The translations under genes were made by a program, and so were the position numbers. Of a stretch of DNA of 46,675 bases, positions 26,510 through 35,105 are shown in pieces. Source of the DNA: Nostoc sp. NMS8 (lineage in GTDB: Bacteria; Cyanobacteriota; Cyanobacteriia; Cyanobacteriales; Nostocaceae); the NCBI RefSeq assembly GCF_017115045.1, contig NZ_JABXKK010000027.1, positions 1-46,675 on the forward strand, in the 5' to 3' direction. The notes beneath the pieces were generated by a model. It ran no database searches and was not told the origin of the DNA. It saw nothing but the letters and a program-made list of their open reading frames with translations. How positions within the stretch are numbered: the first letter of the stretch is position 1; each line of letters starts with the position of its first letter.

Positions 26510-28165
26510 ATGGCTGAACATCCTCATGGAGTTTGGATTTGGAATTTATCTAAAATTCGTACTGACTATCTAGATAAACTTGTGGAACGTCAAGTCAAAC
26601 GTGTTTACTTAAAAGTTTTTGATGGTAGGCGTAATGGGGTTCTTAACCCCACTTTTTGGGATTGGCAGTGTTCTTCGACAATTATTCAAGATTTTAAGTC
26701 TCGTGGCATCCAAGTTTATGGATGGGGTTATCATTACGGAACTTCTGATGTTGATGAACAGGTTGCTAAAGTTAAGCAAGCAATTAATTGTGGACTTGAT
26801 GGATATGTAGTTGATCTAGAAAAGGAAGTTGAGAACCATAGTACTCACCCAGATGTCGAAAAACTTCTGCAAAAGCTGCGTTCATTAGTTGTACAAGGGA
26901 CATTTGGTTACAGCAGTTTTGGTAATCCTACAATTCATCCCGATGTACCCTGGAAGATTCTGGATAAGCATTGCGATTTAGCTTTCCCACAAATTTATTT
27001 TGAAAAATGGACGAAAAAACGTACACCAGAAGAAGTTAAAGATTGCTTTGATGCTCACAAACAATTTGGGTTAACAAAATTAATTCTGCCTATTTGGGGA
27101 TCGGAAGATGAAACTTTCACAACGTATCATTTAAAACTTGCTACTGTTGAAGAACTTCAGGATTATCTTAATAACGCTCCAGGTTCATCAATTTGGCGCG
27201 TTCCTGAAAATGGGGAACGTGCAGAAGCTTGGAATTTAAAATATTCTGGCTTTGAATTACCGATTCTCGAACGCATTCTTCGTAATGGAATAGCTGGAGA
27301 TGATGTGAAAGCACTGCAAAAGGCGTTGAACGCGAGAGGGTTTAATGCCGGAACAGTTGAAGGTGATTTTGGAGATAAGACGGAAGTTGCAGTCCGAGCA
27401 TTCCAAACAAAAGCAGGTATCAGTGCAGATGGAGAAGTTGGTGAAGAAACTTGGGCCGCTCTCGGTGGTGAGTTTGAAGACAGGCCTAATGATGATGACG
27501 ATAGCGATGATAATTCCCTTGCTCAATTAGTTAAATACGGGGATTTATCGGCAAGTGATAAGACAAATATAGAGAATGGATTCTATTTTCCTCCTGCATA
27601 CGGTAATCGATTTTCAAACTCAGCTATTTCTTCAAGCCCCAAACGATGGCAAGGAGAACCAGGACAAAGAGCGCGGTATCTTCAAGATGCTGATATGCCG
27701 ATTGTTGCTAACTCAAATAATCGTTCAGCAGAACAAATTCGCAAAGTCATAGATTATTTCAACGTTGCGGACAACAGTAATAAGCGTTACGCGAGAGAAC
27801 CGGGGGAAACCTACTGCAATATATTTGCAAGGGATGTGATGCTTTGTCTACGCGCTCCTTTAACTCACTGGGTTGGAACAAGTGAACAAGGTGCAAACGA
27901 GATGCATGACTGGTTAAGTAAATCGGCAAATGATTGGGGTAAAGTTACTGCCGATGAAGCATCACAAGCAGCCAGTCAAGGTATTCCTGCTTTAGCTTGC
28001 TGGAAGAATTCTAGCGGAATTGGACATATAGCCGTAGTCCGTCCTGAAAAAGGTGAGCCAAACAAGCCACGAATTGCTCAAGCCGGGGGTAAAAATTTCA
28101 AGAATGGTTTAGTAACTGATGGATTTGGCACTCGCTCTGTTAGTTATTTCATCTACAAAGGATAA
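26510..28165 (+). CDS. three-domain peptidoglycan hydrolase (TIM-barrel, PG-binding, Cys/His amidase)
   Basis: The 551-aa chain falls into three parts. Residues 1-245 look like a GH25/DUF1906-type TIM barrel, with Asp102 and Glu104 in DGYVVDLEKE as candidate acids. Residues 253-315 are a PG_binding_1 domain (GDDVKALQKALNARGF ... VRAFQTKAGI). An Asp-rich linker (about 325-336) leads to a CHAP/NlpC-like domain with Cys436 (TYCNIFARD) and His506 (GIGHIAVV). There is no signal peptide or membrane segment. Inferred: a cell-wall hydrolase released by lysis, by a contractile system or by another non-Sec route. It has a strong ribosome site and heads the unusual 26.5-31.3 kb block. Confidence 0.8.
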   Translation: MAEHPHGVWIWNLSKIRTDYLDKLVERQVKRVYLKVFDGRRNGVLNPTFWDWQCSSTIIQDFKSRGIQVYGWGYHYGTSDVDEQVAKVKQAINCGLDGYVVDLEKEVENHSTHPDVEKLLQKLRSLVVQGTFGYSSFGNPTIHPDVPWKILDKHCDLAFPQIYFEKWTKKRTPEEVKDCFDAHKQFGLTKLILPIWGSEDETFTTYHLKLATVEELQDYLNNAPGSSIWRVPENGERAEAWNLKYSGFELPILERILRNGIAGDDVKALQKALNARGFNAGTVEGDFGDKTEVAVRAFQTKAGISADGEVGEETWAALGGEFEDRPNDDDDSDDNSLAQLVKYGDLSASDKTNIENGFYFPPAYGNRFSNSAISSSPKRWQGEPGQRARYLQDADMPIVANSNNRSAEQIRKVIDYFNVADNSNKRYAREPGETYCNIFARDVMLCLRAPLTHWVGTSEQGANEMHDWLSKSANDWGKVTADEASQAASQGIPALACWKNSSGIGHIAVVRPEKGEPNKPRIAQAGGKNFKNGLVTDGFGTRSVSYFIYKG

Positions 28166-28231
28166 ATAAAACTTGTTGTGGAGTAGTCAACTCCACAACT
28201 CAAAATACTAATTTTTGTAAGGAATGCCAAA

Positions 28232-28399
28232 ATGAAAATTTCCCGTAGACTTCGGACAGAGCTATTGCTAATTGCTTTTGATTTAGGCGATGGTGAGGTA
28301 AATGACCTAGAAACAATGTGTGAAACTTTAGAGGCTATTGCTGTGGAAGGTAGAAAAGAGCTTGAAGCAAGGAAAAAGGAAAATAAAACTACTAGTTAA
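28232..28399 (+). CDS. 55-aa conserved-looking small ORF
   Basis: An ATG at 28232 with TAAGGA about nine bases upstream opens a 55-codon frame ending TAA at 28399. The product starts MKISRRLRTELLLIAFDLGD and continues as an acidic then basic amphipathic helix (ETMCETLEAIAVEGRKELEA). It lies 66 bases downstream of the hydrolase on the same strand and could be cotranscribed. No family was recognised. The helical charge pattern and ribosome site support a real gene; possible roles are a regulator or immunity-type partner of the hydrolase. Confidence 0.5.
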   Translation: MKISRRLRTELLLIAFDLGDGEVNDLETMCETLEAIAVEGRKELEARKKENKTTS

Positions 28400-28425
28400 C
28401 TTTATTTTTACCAAAACCGAGTTTT

Positions 28426-28580
28426 AGAGGCTGTTCAAGAAAAATAACGTATAGGAATAGGGCAATCTATAACGATAAGTTTCTTTACATTTATCATTAT
28501 TGTCAGTATGCTTTATGTCATATTGAAACACTTACTAACACCTGAATTATGACCTTTTTAATTAGTTCCAAACAGCCTCT
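28426..28580. mobile_element. 155-bp element with AGAGGCTGTT inverted ends
   Basis: AGAGGCTGTT (28426-28435) is exactly complemented by AACAGCCTCT (28571-28580). The ends resemble those of the 36431-36636 element (AGAGGTTGTTT). No gene fits inside; the rest of the gap to 28716 is AT-rich. No convincing target-site duplication was seen. Confidence 0.45.
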
Positions 28581-28716
28581 TATTCGGTGTGATCGCACTA
28601 GGACTTTTATAAAGCTACTTATAACTGGAGTACAGCGAGTCATTCAGGCATTATCTACGATTTAGAAAATAGTCATAAAAAATGTTGATTATTTATTATC
28701 AAAAGGAACTTGTTAA

Positions 28717-29790
28717 TTGAAACAAAAATTTTCTAAATTAAAACAAAGTGTAATATTGATAACCTTTGGACTTTTAATATCTAGTTGCGGACGTGATATA
28801 CCGTCATTGGAAGAAGTTGATAAAGCATCTGAAAAGTTGAATGCTGCTGCTGTTGACATCTCAAGAGATATGTATGGTTCATGTATTAGAGCAACTAAGT
28901 TCTTTGGAACGCCAGCTTCTCCTACTATGTTCTCTGAGCGAGAACCAGAAGAAAAGTTCTGTGATGAGAATTATCCGCAAATATCTTCAGTAATGGGAAA
29001 TGCGAATAAGGTTTTGATTAATTATATGAATGTCCTTGTTCTTATTGCTAGAGGAGAAAGCGAGAAAGGCGAACCTATTTCCTTCGATGAAAGTTACAAA
29101 AATCTTGGCGATTCGCTGGCTAATCTTAAGTTCTCGTCTTCTCGTACAGCAGCACCGCAAACTGTATTTAAACAAGAAGAGGTACAGGCTGGAGTTGCGA
29201 TCGCTAAATTTCTCACTAACTTTTTTACAAAGGAAATGCGCCGCAACAATTTGAAGAAGGCGGTTTTATGCACCGATGGCGATATTCAGGCTTATATCAA
29301 GGGTAAAGGTGCAGTCGAGGGACAACCTGAACCGGGTGGACTAATTGCGATCGCTAACAAAGTTTACATTGATGGGTTGCTGGTTGAAGAAGCAATCAGT
29401 ATTCGTACTTACTTTAGCGAATCCATTGCCCTACTTGGAGATGATCTGAGGAAAAACCCTCTAGAGTTTATGACTGTAGAGGAAAAGTATAACAATGCGA
29501 TGGACTTGGTACGCGATCGCAAGCAAAAAGCTCAAATATATACTGAAATTTTGAGGAATTTAGCATCATTACACGCATCTCTCAAAAAAGAATTTGCCAA
29601 AGATAATGATATTCCTTTAACGGCTGAAAAATTTGATAACTACTGTCAAGACTTATTTAAGCCATCTGAAACCAAAACTGTAGATAAAAAAGAATCCCAG
29701 GAAATTAAAGTTGAAACAATGCAAAGAGTTCAAGCAACTATCGCCAAACACATGAAAGTTATACAACCATTGCTTCAAAAGCTTCAGTAA
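28717..29790 (+). CDS. lipoprotein of unknown function
   Basis: The 357-aa frame begins with TTG, supported by AAAGGA about twelve bases upstream and by the signal sequence it opens. That sequence is KQKFSKLKQSVILITFGLL with the lipobox ISSC, lipid attachment on Cys24. The mature part is mostly helical with charged heptad-like stretches, has cysteines scattered in the first 70 residues and the last 50, and contains no recognised domain. It would sit in the periplasm, anchored to inner or outer membrane. Context next to a cell-wall hydrolase and two unknown helical proteins makes an immunity, chaperone or anchor role possible, but nothing in the sequence proves it. Confidence 0.72.
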   Translation: MKQKFSKLKQSVILITFGLLISSCGRDIPSLEEVDKASEKLNAAAVDISRDMYGSCIRATKFFGTPASPTMFSEREPEEKFCDENYPQISSVMGNANKVLINYMNVLVLIARGESEKGEPISFDESYKNLGDSLANLKFSSSRTAAPQTVFKQEEVQAGVAIAKFLTNFFTKEMRRNNLKKAVLCTDGDIQAYIKGKGAVEGQPEPGGLIAIANKVYIDGLLVEEAISIRTYFSESIALLGDDLRKNPLEFMTVEEKYNNAMDLVRDRKQKAQIYTEILRNLASLHASLKKEFAKDNDIPLTAEKFDNYCQDLFKPSETKTVDKKESQEIKVETMQRVQATIAKHMKVIQPLLQKLQ

Positions 29791-29840
29791 TAAAACCTAA
29801 GCGCCATTGATAAAAGTAAATTCAGGAGTTAAATAAAATA

Positions 29841-30251
29841 ATGGAAAATCAAGACTTTAACAATTTACTAATTGCCCACAAAATAATCATTGAAACTATT
29901 AATTCACAACAAGAAATAAGCAATAGTTTTTTGCTAAACCAAAAGATTACAGTCGATAATTTTGAGAAAATATTTGATGAAATTGAAATACCATTATGCA
30001 AAATTGCTGACGATATAGCAATTGTTGTTCACCAGAAACTATTTAATCCAGTAACAGGCTACAAACAAGAAATTGAATTAATATGCTCCAAAATTCAAGA
30101 TACTATTGAAAATTCTGAAAATTTTCAGAGTTTAATTACAATTCTTAGGAAATTAGTGGATTTTTTTGACAAAATTATAAATTACGAAGATACATATCCT
30201 GAAACGTCCAAAATACTTGATGGGGTCGAATCTATCTGCAATCACTATTAA
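29841..30251 (+). CDS. small helical protein, paralog A
   Basis: The 136-aa product is acidic and almost entirely helical, without a signal peptide or membrane helix. AGGAG at 29824-29828 precedes the ATG. It aligns without gaps to the next gene product at an offset of one residue. Shared positions include Pro51, the YK at 74-75 and the FF at 108-109 (VDFFDKII against INFFGSIL). Sequence identity is low but the register is exact, so they are paralogs. I do not recognise the family. It is probably in one transcript with the lipoprotein gene 50 bases upstream. Confidence 0.65.
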   Translation: MENQDFNNLLIAHKIIIETINSQQEISNSFLLNQKITVDNFEKIFDEIEIPLCKIADDIAIVVHQKLFNPVTGYKQEIELICSKIQDTIENSENFQSLITILRKLVDFFDKIINYEDTYPETSKILDGVESICNHY

Positions 30252-30363
30252 GTAGTGAATTTAGAGTTCAATTCAGGTAATACCACGAAACTCTATTATG
30301 AAATTAAATCAACAGGACGTTTTAGTTGTTTGATGTTATTCATTTATTACAAAGGAATAAAAG

Positions 30364-30765
30364 ATGTCACAAGATGTAACTGACTTTGAACTCTGCCGAA
30401 AATTAATCTATCAGATTGTTGAATTTTCTCTAAAAAGACGTAATGAACTGTTTGTAGAAGGCAAGATAGATAAAGTTCAATATATTGCAATCCGCCAGAA
30501 AATTGAGGAGCCACTTCGCAGAGAAGCCAAAGATTTAACAATTAAAATATCCGGTAATATTTTTAAAGACATGTCAGTATACAAAGATCAAATTGATATA
30601 GTTACAGGTAATCTAAAACAAGTTATTGCTCAGATTCAAGATTACAATAATTCTATCAATTTTTTCACCAGAGTTATTAACTTTTTTGGTAGCATTTTGA
30701 GTGCTGCAAGCTCAGGTATTGCTGGAATTCCAAATCTACTTATCAACCTCCAAGCAATTCTGTAG
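30364..30765 (+). CDS. small helical protein with hydrophobic C-terminus, paralog B
   Basis: The 133-aa product has AAAGGA seven bases before its ATG. It is colinear with the preceding 136-aa protein: Pro50, YK at 73-74, FF at 107-108. Unlike its paralog, the last ~30 residues are hydrophobic and Gly/Ser-rich (FFGSILSAASSGIAGIPNLL), resembling a membrane-inserting or pore-lining segment. The N-terminal half is a basic-acidic helical bundle. Function unknown. The pattern of a helical bundle plus a hydrophobic hairpin would fit a small membrane-active protein, with the more soluble paralog as partner or antagonist; this is inference. Confidence 0.65.
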   Translation: MSQDVTDFELCRKLIYQIVEFSLKRRNELFVEGKIDKVQYIAIRQKIEEPLRREAKDLTIKISGNIFKDMSVYKDQIDIVTGNLKQVIAQIQDYNNSINFFTRVINFFGSILSAASSGIAGIPNLLINLQAIL

Positions 30766-30850
30766 TAGGATTCTTGAGCATCAACTAGCCAATGCTAAAA
30801 AATATCTGGATTAAGCTGATTATTTAATTTGATTCAGATATCTAATTAAT

Positions 30851-30912
30851 AATGCTGCATAGCATTAAACTTGAAATTCCCAAAATATAATACTGATATT
30901 AAATATCAGTAT
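30851..30912. repeat. two adjacent hairpins downstream of paralog B
   Basis: AATGCT/AGCATT around GCAT (30851-30866) is followed by a 23-base near-perfect palindrome, ATACTGATATT/AATATCAGTAT (30890-30912). They lie between paralog B and the broken lysozyme-like gene. No T-run follows, so a terminator is uncertain; an operator or processing signal is possible. Confidence 0.5.
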
Positions 30913-30978
30913 ACAGCCAATAAATTGATAGAATTTAGTTAGCGATCGCTTAGTCATTATTCATTAGAAGCAAATAAA

Positions 30979-31260
30979 ATGCAACTAGATCCAGCCCTTA
31001 AAGAAGAATATCAACAACTCTACAGAGATTGTAAAATTACATTATTAAATATCAGCCAAATTGATACTATTATTAACCGGATTATGGACAATCGCGCTCG
31101 CTATAAAAAAGTAGAAAGAGTAACTGATGTTCCTTGGTTTATTATTGCAGTTATTCATCAACTGGAAGCTAGAAGTTGCGTAGTTTACCGCCATAGGCAT
31201 CGCACTTGCCAATCTACGCTGATTTTATGCGATTGTATTCTGTGTAACTTAATGAATTAA
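30979..31260 (+). pseudogene. truncated lysozyme-like/PG-active protein N-terminus
   Basis: The first ~64 codons read MQLDPALKEEYQQLYRDCKI ... VPWFIIAVIHQLE. This matches the start of a family of small lysozyme/chitosanase-like proteins whose next segment normally contains HLHNGDPL. Here the match stops after HQLEA, and the frame runs through repeat DNA (GCGTAGTTTACCGCCATAGG) giving a basic Cys-rich tail. No other frame restores the missing part. Inferred: a gene broken by repeat insertion or deletion, the second cell-wall-active gene in this block. Confidence 0.55.
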
Positions 31261-31285
31261 TGCGATCGCACTTTCTACAACAAGA

Positions 31286-33067
31286 TTATATGCGATCGCA
31301 CTCTCCATTATTCTGCATTACTGCGGCAAGTTTTTCCAAATTTTGACGAACAGTGACACTACGGAGATGATTTACACCCCAAACTCGCTCACAAATATCT
31401 AAAGCTTGCAAATAAAGGGGTTTAGCTTCGCTGTAACGTTCTGTGGCACGATAGATTTCTGCTAAATTGTTGAGACTTTCGGCAACATTGGGATGATTTT
31501 CTCCCAATAGGTGTTTATCAAGCTCTAAGGCTTTTATACATAAGAGTTCCGCCTCATTGTAACGTCCCTGTTCTCTATACATATAACCCAAAGCATAGAT
31601 AGTATCTGCTAGAAGCGGATGCGCTTTTTGTAATACACGCTGCTTGAGTTCTAATGATTGCAAAAACAGTGATTCAGCTTGCTCGTAGCGTCCTTGAGCG
31701 CGGTATATTAAACCTAAATTGTGCAAATCTGTTGCAACATCAGGATTCTCTTCTCCCAAAAATCGCTTATCTAGTTCTATTGCTTGTTGCGACAACGGTT
31801 CAGCTTCACTGTAACGTCCTTGATGATAATAAAGTAGCGCTAAATTATTCAGTATGAGAGCGAAAGAAGGATGATTTTCGCCAAGCAAACGTTTTTCGAG
31901 TTCTAATGATTGCAGATATAGAGGTTCTGCTTCGTCATAACGTCCTTGTTCATCATATAATAATGCCAAATTGTTTAGACTAGCGACAACATCAGCATGA
32001 TTTTCTCCTAACAGGCGTTTCCTAAGTTCTAAAGCTTGTTGATATAAAAGTTCCGCTTTATTATATTGTCCAGTAGATTTGTAGAGTCCTGCCAAATTAT
32101 TCAGGCTAGTCGCAAAAGAAGGATGATTATTTCCTAGCAGGCGTTTCCTCAATTCTAAAGCTTGTTTATATAAGGGTTCGGCTTCGCTGTAGTTTCCGAT
32201 TGCACGATATATTCCTGCTAAATTGTTGAGGCTAGTAGCTAAGTCTATCTGCAAACCTAATTCATTTTGTAACTCACTCGCCTGACGCCAATATTTAATT
32301 GCTAATTCTTGTTCTTCTTGATAATTTTGAGATTCACCCCGCTCTAATCTGCTGCGGTAAATATCACCTAACCTTGAATATAAAGTAGCCAAGGTGGGAT
32401 TTTTTGTTCCTTGCTCTTGTTCTATTTTCTCGATTAACCTTTGTAAATCTTGTATGGGTAAGAAAAAGTGATTACTTTCATTAGTATCTGTGCTGGCTAA
32501 TTCTGTGTCTCTAAAAACAAAGCGGATATTTTCTAATTCTCTACCAGGAATAGCATTTGTCTTTTTAGATTCAAACCGAAATACACCATTACGCCAACTC
32601 CAAAAATCAGGAGCTTTTTTAATCAAGCTAACTAAAATTTGGTTAGTTACCCAAAGTACGATCGCAAATGGAAATTCGCGCAATCCTTCCCTTGTCCACT
32701 GTAAGTAACCAAAAAATTTCTCCTGTTCTGATTGCTCTTTTCCCAACCTGAGAAAATAAAGTTGTTCAGCACCCGTTACAGTGATTACCGCCGGGTTCTG
32801 CTGACGTAGATATTCTTCTTGTTGTACCAGTTGGTTAAGAGCAGCTTTGAGGCTTGGTTCCTGACGTGCTAAAGTTACTCGATATAGACGGAAGGTGGGT
32901 TGTAATTCGGCTTCATACTCGGCAATAATATCATCACGAAAGCTAGCATCATCGCAAACCCCAATCAGCAAATTTAATCCCCGCTTTTGAGCTTCAATAG
33001 AAACAATTAAATCATCATACGCATCTTGATTTTCTCCCTCATCATCTAATAATTCCTCATTTAACAT
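31286..33067 (-). CDS. TPR (kinesin light chain-type) repeat protein with degenerate NTPase-like N-terminus
   Basis: The 593-aa chain has an N-terminal ~190-residue domain (LNLLIGVCDD, VITVTGAEQL, PFAIVLWVTNQ, DFWSWRNGVFRF) that resembles the NTPase-like portion of cyanobacterial TPR proteins but has no Walker A motif. From about residue 235, at least seven 42-residue TPR units follow, each with NNLA.LY and AEPLYxQALEL. The start ATG overlaps the last 11 bases of the upstream NTPase gene (ATGTTAAATGA), so the two are translationally coupled. Inferred: the sensor or scaffold half of a two-protein STAND-like system. Confidence 0.88.
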   Translation of the reverse strand: MLNEELLDDEGENQDAYDDLIVSIEAQKRGLNLLIGVCDDASFRDDIIAEYEAELQPTFRLYRVTLARQEPSLKAALNQLVQQEEYLRQQNPAVITVTGAEQLYFLRLGKEQSEQEKFFGYLQWTREGLREFPFAIVLWVTNQILVSLIKKAPDFWSWRNGVFRFESKKTNAIPGRELENIRFVFRDTELASTDTNESNHFFLPIQDLQRLIEKIEQEQGTKNPTLATLYSRLGDIYRSRLERGESQNYQEEQELAIKYWRQASELQNELGLQIDLATSLNNLAGIYRAIGNYSEAEPLYKQALELRKRLLGNNHPSFATSLNNLAGLYKSTGQYNKAELLYQQALELRKRLLGENHADVVASLNNLALLYDEQGRYDEAEPLYLQSLELEKRLLGENHPSFALILNNLALLYYHQGRYSEAEPLSQQAIELDKRFLGEENPDVATDLHNLGLIYRAQGRYEQAESLFLQSLELKQRVLQKAHPLLADTIYALGYMYREQGRYNEAELLCIKALELDKHLLGENHPNVAESLNNLAEIYRATERYSEAKPLYLQALDICERVWGVNHLRSVTVRQNLEKLAAVMQNNGECDRI

Positions 33068-34349
33068 TAATAGCTCCCTGTCTTCTCAAGCTTTCGATAA
33101 TAATTGGATGAACATCGTACCAAGTTTCATCAGTGCGATATTCTAGAACATATAGCCCATGTAGCAAATCCAAAAACTCTGCTTGTTTGGGGTCATTAGG
33201 CATAAATTGTTCATAAACACTCTGTAAAATATCGATATCAATCTTTCCTAAACGGATAGAAAAATCATTGCGAATTTTATTGATTGCTTGCAGGAGAATT
33301 TTATCATCAATAATAACTTCTGCTGAGGGATTTCGCCGAATAGTCCGCAAACATATACGGCAACATTCCTTAGAGATACGAATTAACTCTCGCAATACAC
33401 CGCCACTGTAAATCACAATTTTTTCAGCAGTTTCTGCCGCGATTAATTCACTAGGAATGCGCTTTTGTAAAACTTCACCAAGAATCTTTGTTGCTTCCGG
33501 GCGAGGTTGGGCATTAGGAAAGCGATTTTTACCTTTATTAAATATTTTTAATACAGGCATTGCTACCACTTGATCGTTGGTTTCAGTAGTAATTATTGTG
33601 CTAATAAATGTTTCCCGAAGGACTGCGATCGGTATGGTGTAGATAATTTGAAAGTTAGGTTGACAAAGAGCTTTAATATTATCCCGATAAATTTCGTTAA
33701 CTCTACCTAAGTCCAGTTTATCTAAATCATCAATAATTACTAAAACATTTTGTTTAGTTGCAGCTTGAATTAGAGCCGCAATTTCATTAATTCTGGCGAC
33801 TAAATCTGATAACTTGCGTTCAAACTCTTGCTTAATTTCATCCCGAACGCTAGCATCAGCTTTTAATTTAGAGCTAATCAATTTTAAGAGGTCAAAACCT
33901 ATACTAGCTTCTGCCTGCAAATTTAATTCTTCAGTACGAGTACGGGTAGCAAACCACTTATAAAGAGCTTCTTTAGTAGATTGCGGAATATCAACTTTAC
34001 GTGCTTCTGCCTCTGTCATTAAATTAACTGCGATCGCAAACAGTATATTAATATGATTAACAGCCGACATTTCAATTTTGTCAGCAATAGAAAACAGAAC
34101 TACAAAATATTTATCTTGAATTTGTCTGCTAAACTCAGCTAACAAAGTAGACTTACCACATCCCCGATGTCCTGTAAAGACAATTTTGCCATCTCCATTA
34201 GGACTATCTTCGACTAATTGGTTCAGGTCTGCAATTAAATCATCACCATATTCGACTCTAAATCTTTCCATTTCGTTCCGTTCCATCAACGGAAATAGTT
34301 CGAGATTACTGTATGCTTCTTGAAATGAGTTTAATAAGTCTTGAGACAT
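33057..34349 (-). CDS. P-loop NTPase (AAA/STAND-type)
   Basis: The 430-aa product has Walker A GHRGCGKST at residues 60-68 and Walker B NVLVIIDDLDKL with Asp207-Asp208. IIYTIPIAVLRETF resembles a sensor-1 strand, and YSGGVLRELIRISKECCR an AAA/STAND arginine-bearing helix; a winged-helix-like C-terminus follows (FLDLLHGLYVLEYR). No effector domain or membrane helix is present. Its stop overlaps the start of the TPR gene by 11 bases. ATP-dependent switch function is likely; the partner TPR protein probably supplies target recognition. The biological process is unknown. Confidence 0.88.
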   Translation of the reverse strand: MSQDLLNSFQEAYSNLELFPLMERNEMERFRVEYGDDLIADLNQLVEDSPNGDGKIVFTGHRGCGKSTLLAEFSRQIQDKYFVVLFSIADKIEMSAVNHINILFAIAVNLMTEAEARKVDIPQSTKEALYKWFATRTRTEELNLQAEASIGFDLLKLISSKLKADASVRDEIKQEFERKLSDLVARINEIAALIQAATKQNVLVIIDDLDKLDLGRVNEIYRDNIKALCQPNFQIIYTIPIAVLRETFISTIITTETNDQVVAMPVLKIFNKGKNRFPNAQPRPEATKILGEVLQKRIPSELIAAETAEKIVIYSGGVLRELIRISKECCRICLRTIRRNPSAEVIIDDKILLQAINKIRNDFSIRLGKIDIDILQSVYEQFMPNDPKQAEFLDLLHGLYVLEYRTDETWYDVHPIIIESLRRQGAINVK

Positions 34350-35105
34350 TGGATAGTGCCGGAAACGTGCTAACTATCCATATAATGGCTCATGATTTTT
34401 CAAGTAGAAGTTCAAGCAATTACAGCTTTACTAACTCCGTCAATAAATGAGTACTAGGTGATACTGTCGTATGTTTTTAAAGAGGATACTTTGTCTTCCA
34501 CAATCTCAACCGAGAAGCAAGTAATAGAGGTGAATCTAAATAAGAGTGAACAATAGATTATACATTCGATAAATCTAAATAAATAATAGATTATACATTT
34601 GAAATAGTGAAAGTTACCTAACAAATCAAGAAAATTAAATTTTCATTTATAAAATAAATTTTTAGCTTGCTTTGCTTCCGTATCCTCTTGCTATCCATAA
34701 GATAGTAAAGTTCAGTAATTCCTACGATGTGCTATGACGTTTCCCATTCAGATGGGGTACAACGTTATATCGCCAGGTCTAGAGGCAATACCAATACCTG
34801 CGGGAGGCCGCAACTCTTGGAGAGGCTTGTCTGCGACACGCTCCGCGAACGCCAACCCGAACGCGTCTACATGAATTGCCCCTACACCTTGCAATAAAGT
34901 TCAGATAGAGCAACACAACCCTGATGTAGAGATGCGATTTATCGCGTCTTGAAATACCAATTATCTATACCAATAACCCTTAACCCAAGCGTATTGGGTT
35001 ATTAAGATAAGTTGCACAGCGCATGACAAGTTTTTTAATATACATAATCACTCAAGTATGGTTACACTACCGACATAGTAATCACTGGTGGTGGAATACC
35101 GAACG
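34350..35105. repeat. repeat-rich spacer
   Basis: No gene is supported. There is a direct repeat of ~35 bases (34532-34569 and 34570-34602, sharing AATAGATTATACATT). GC-rich dispersed repeats follow near 34768-34895, including GACACGCTCCGCGAACGCC. GTAGAGATGCGATTTATCGC is near 34926, and a hairpin AACCCAA/TTGGGTT lies near 34985-35003. Confidence 0.5.

Noticed and set aside
26510..31260. Prophage or tailocin remnant
   Set aside because: The hydrolase resembles an endolysin, but no capsid, tail, holin, integrase or terminase gene was recognised nearby.
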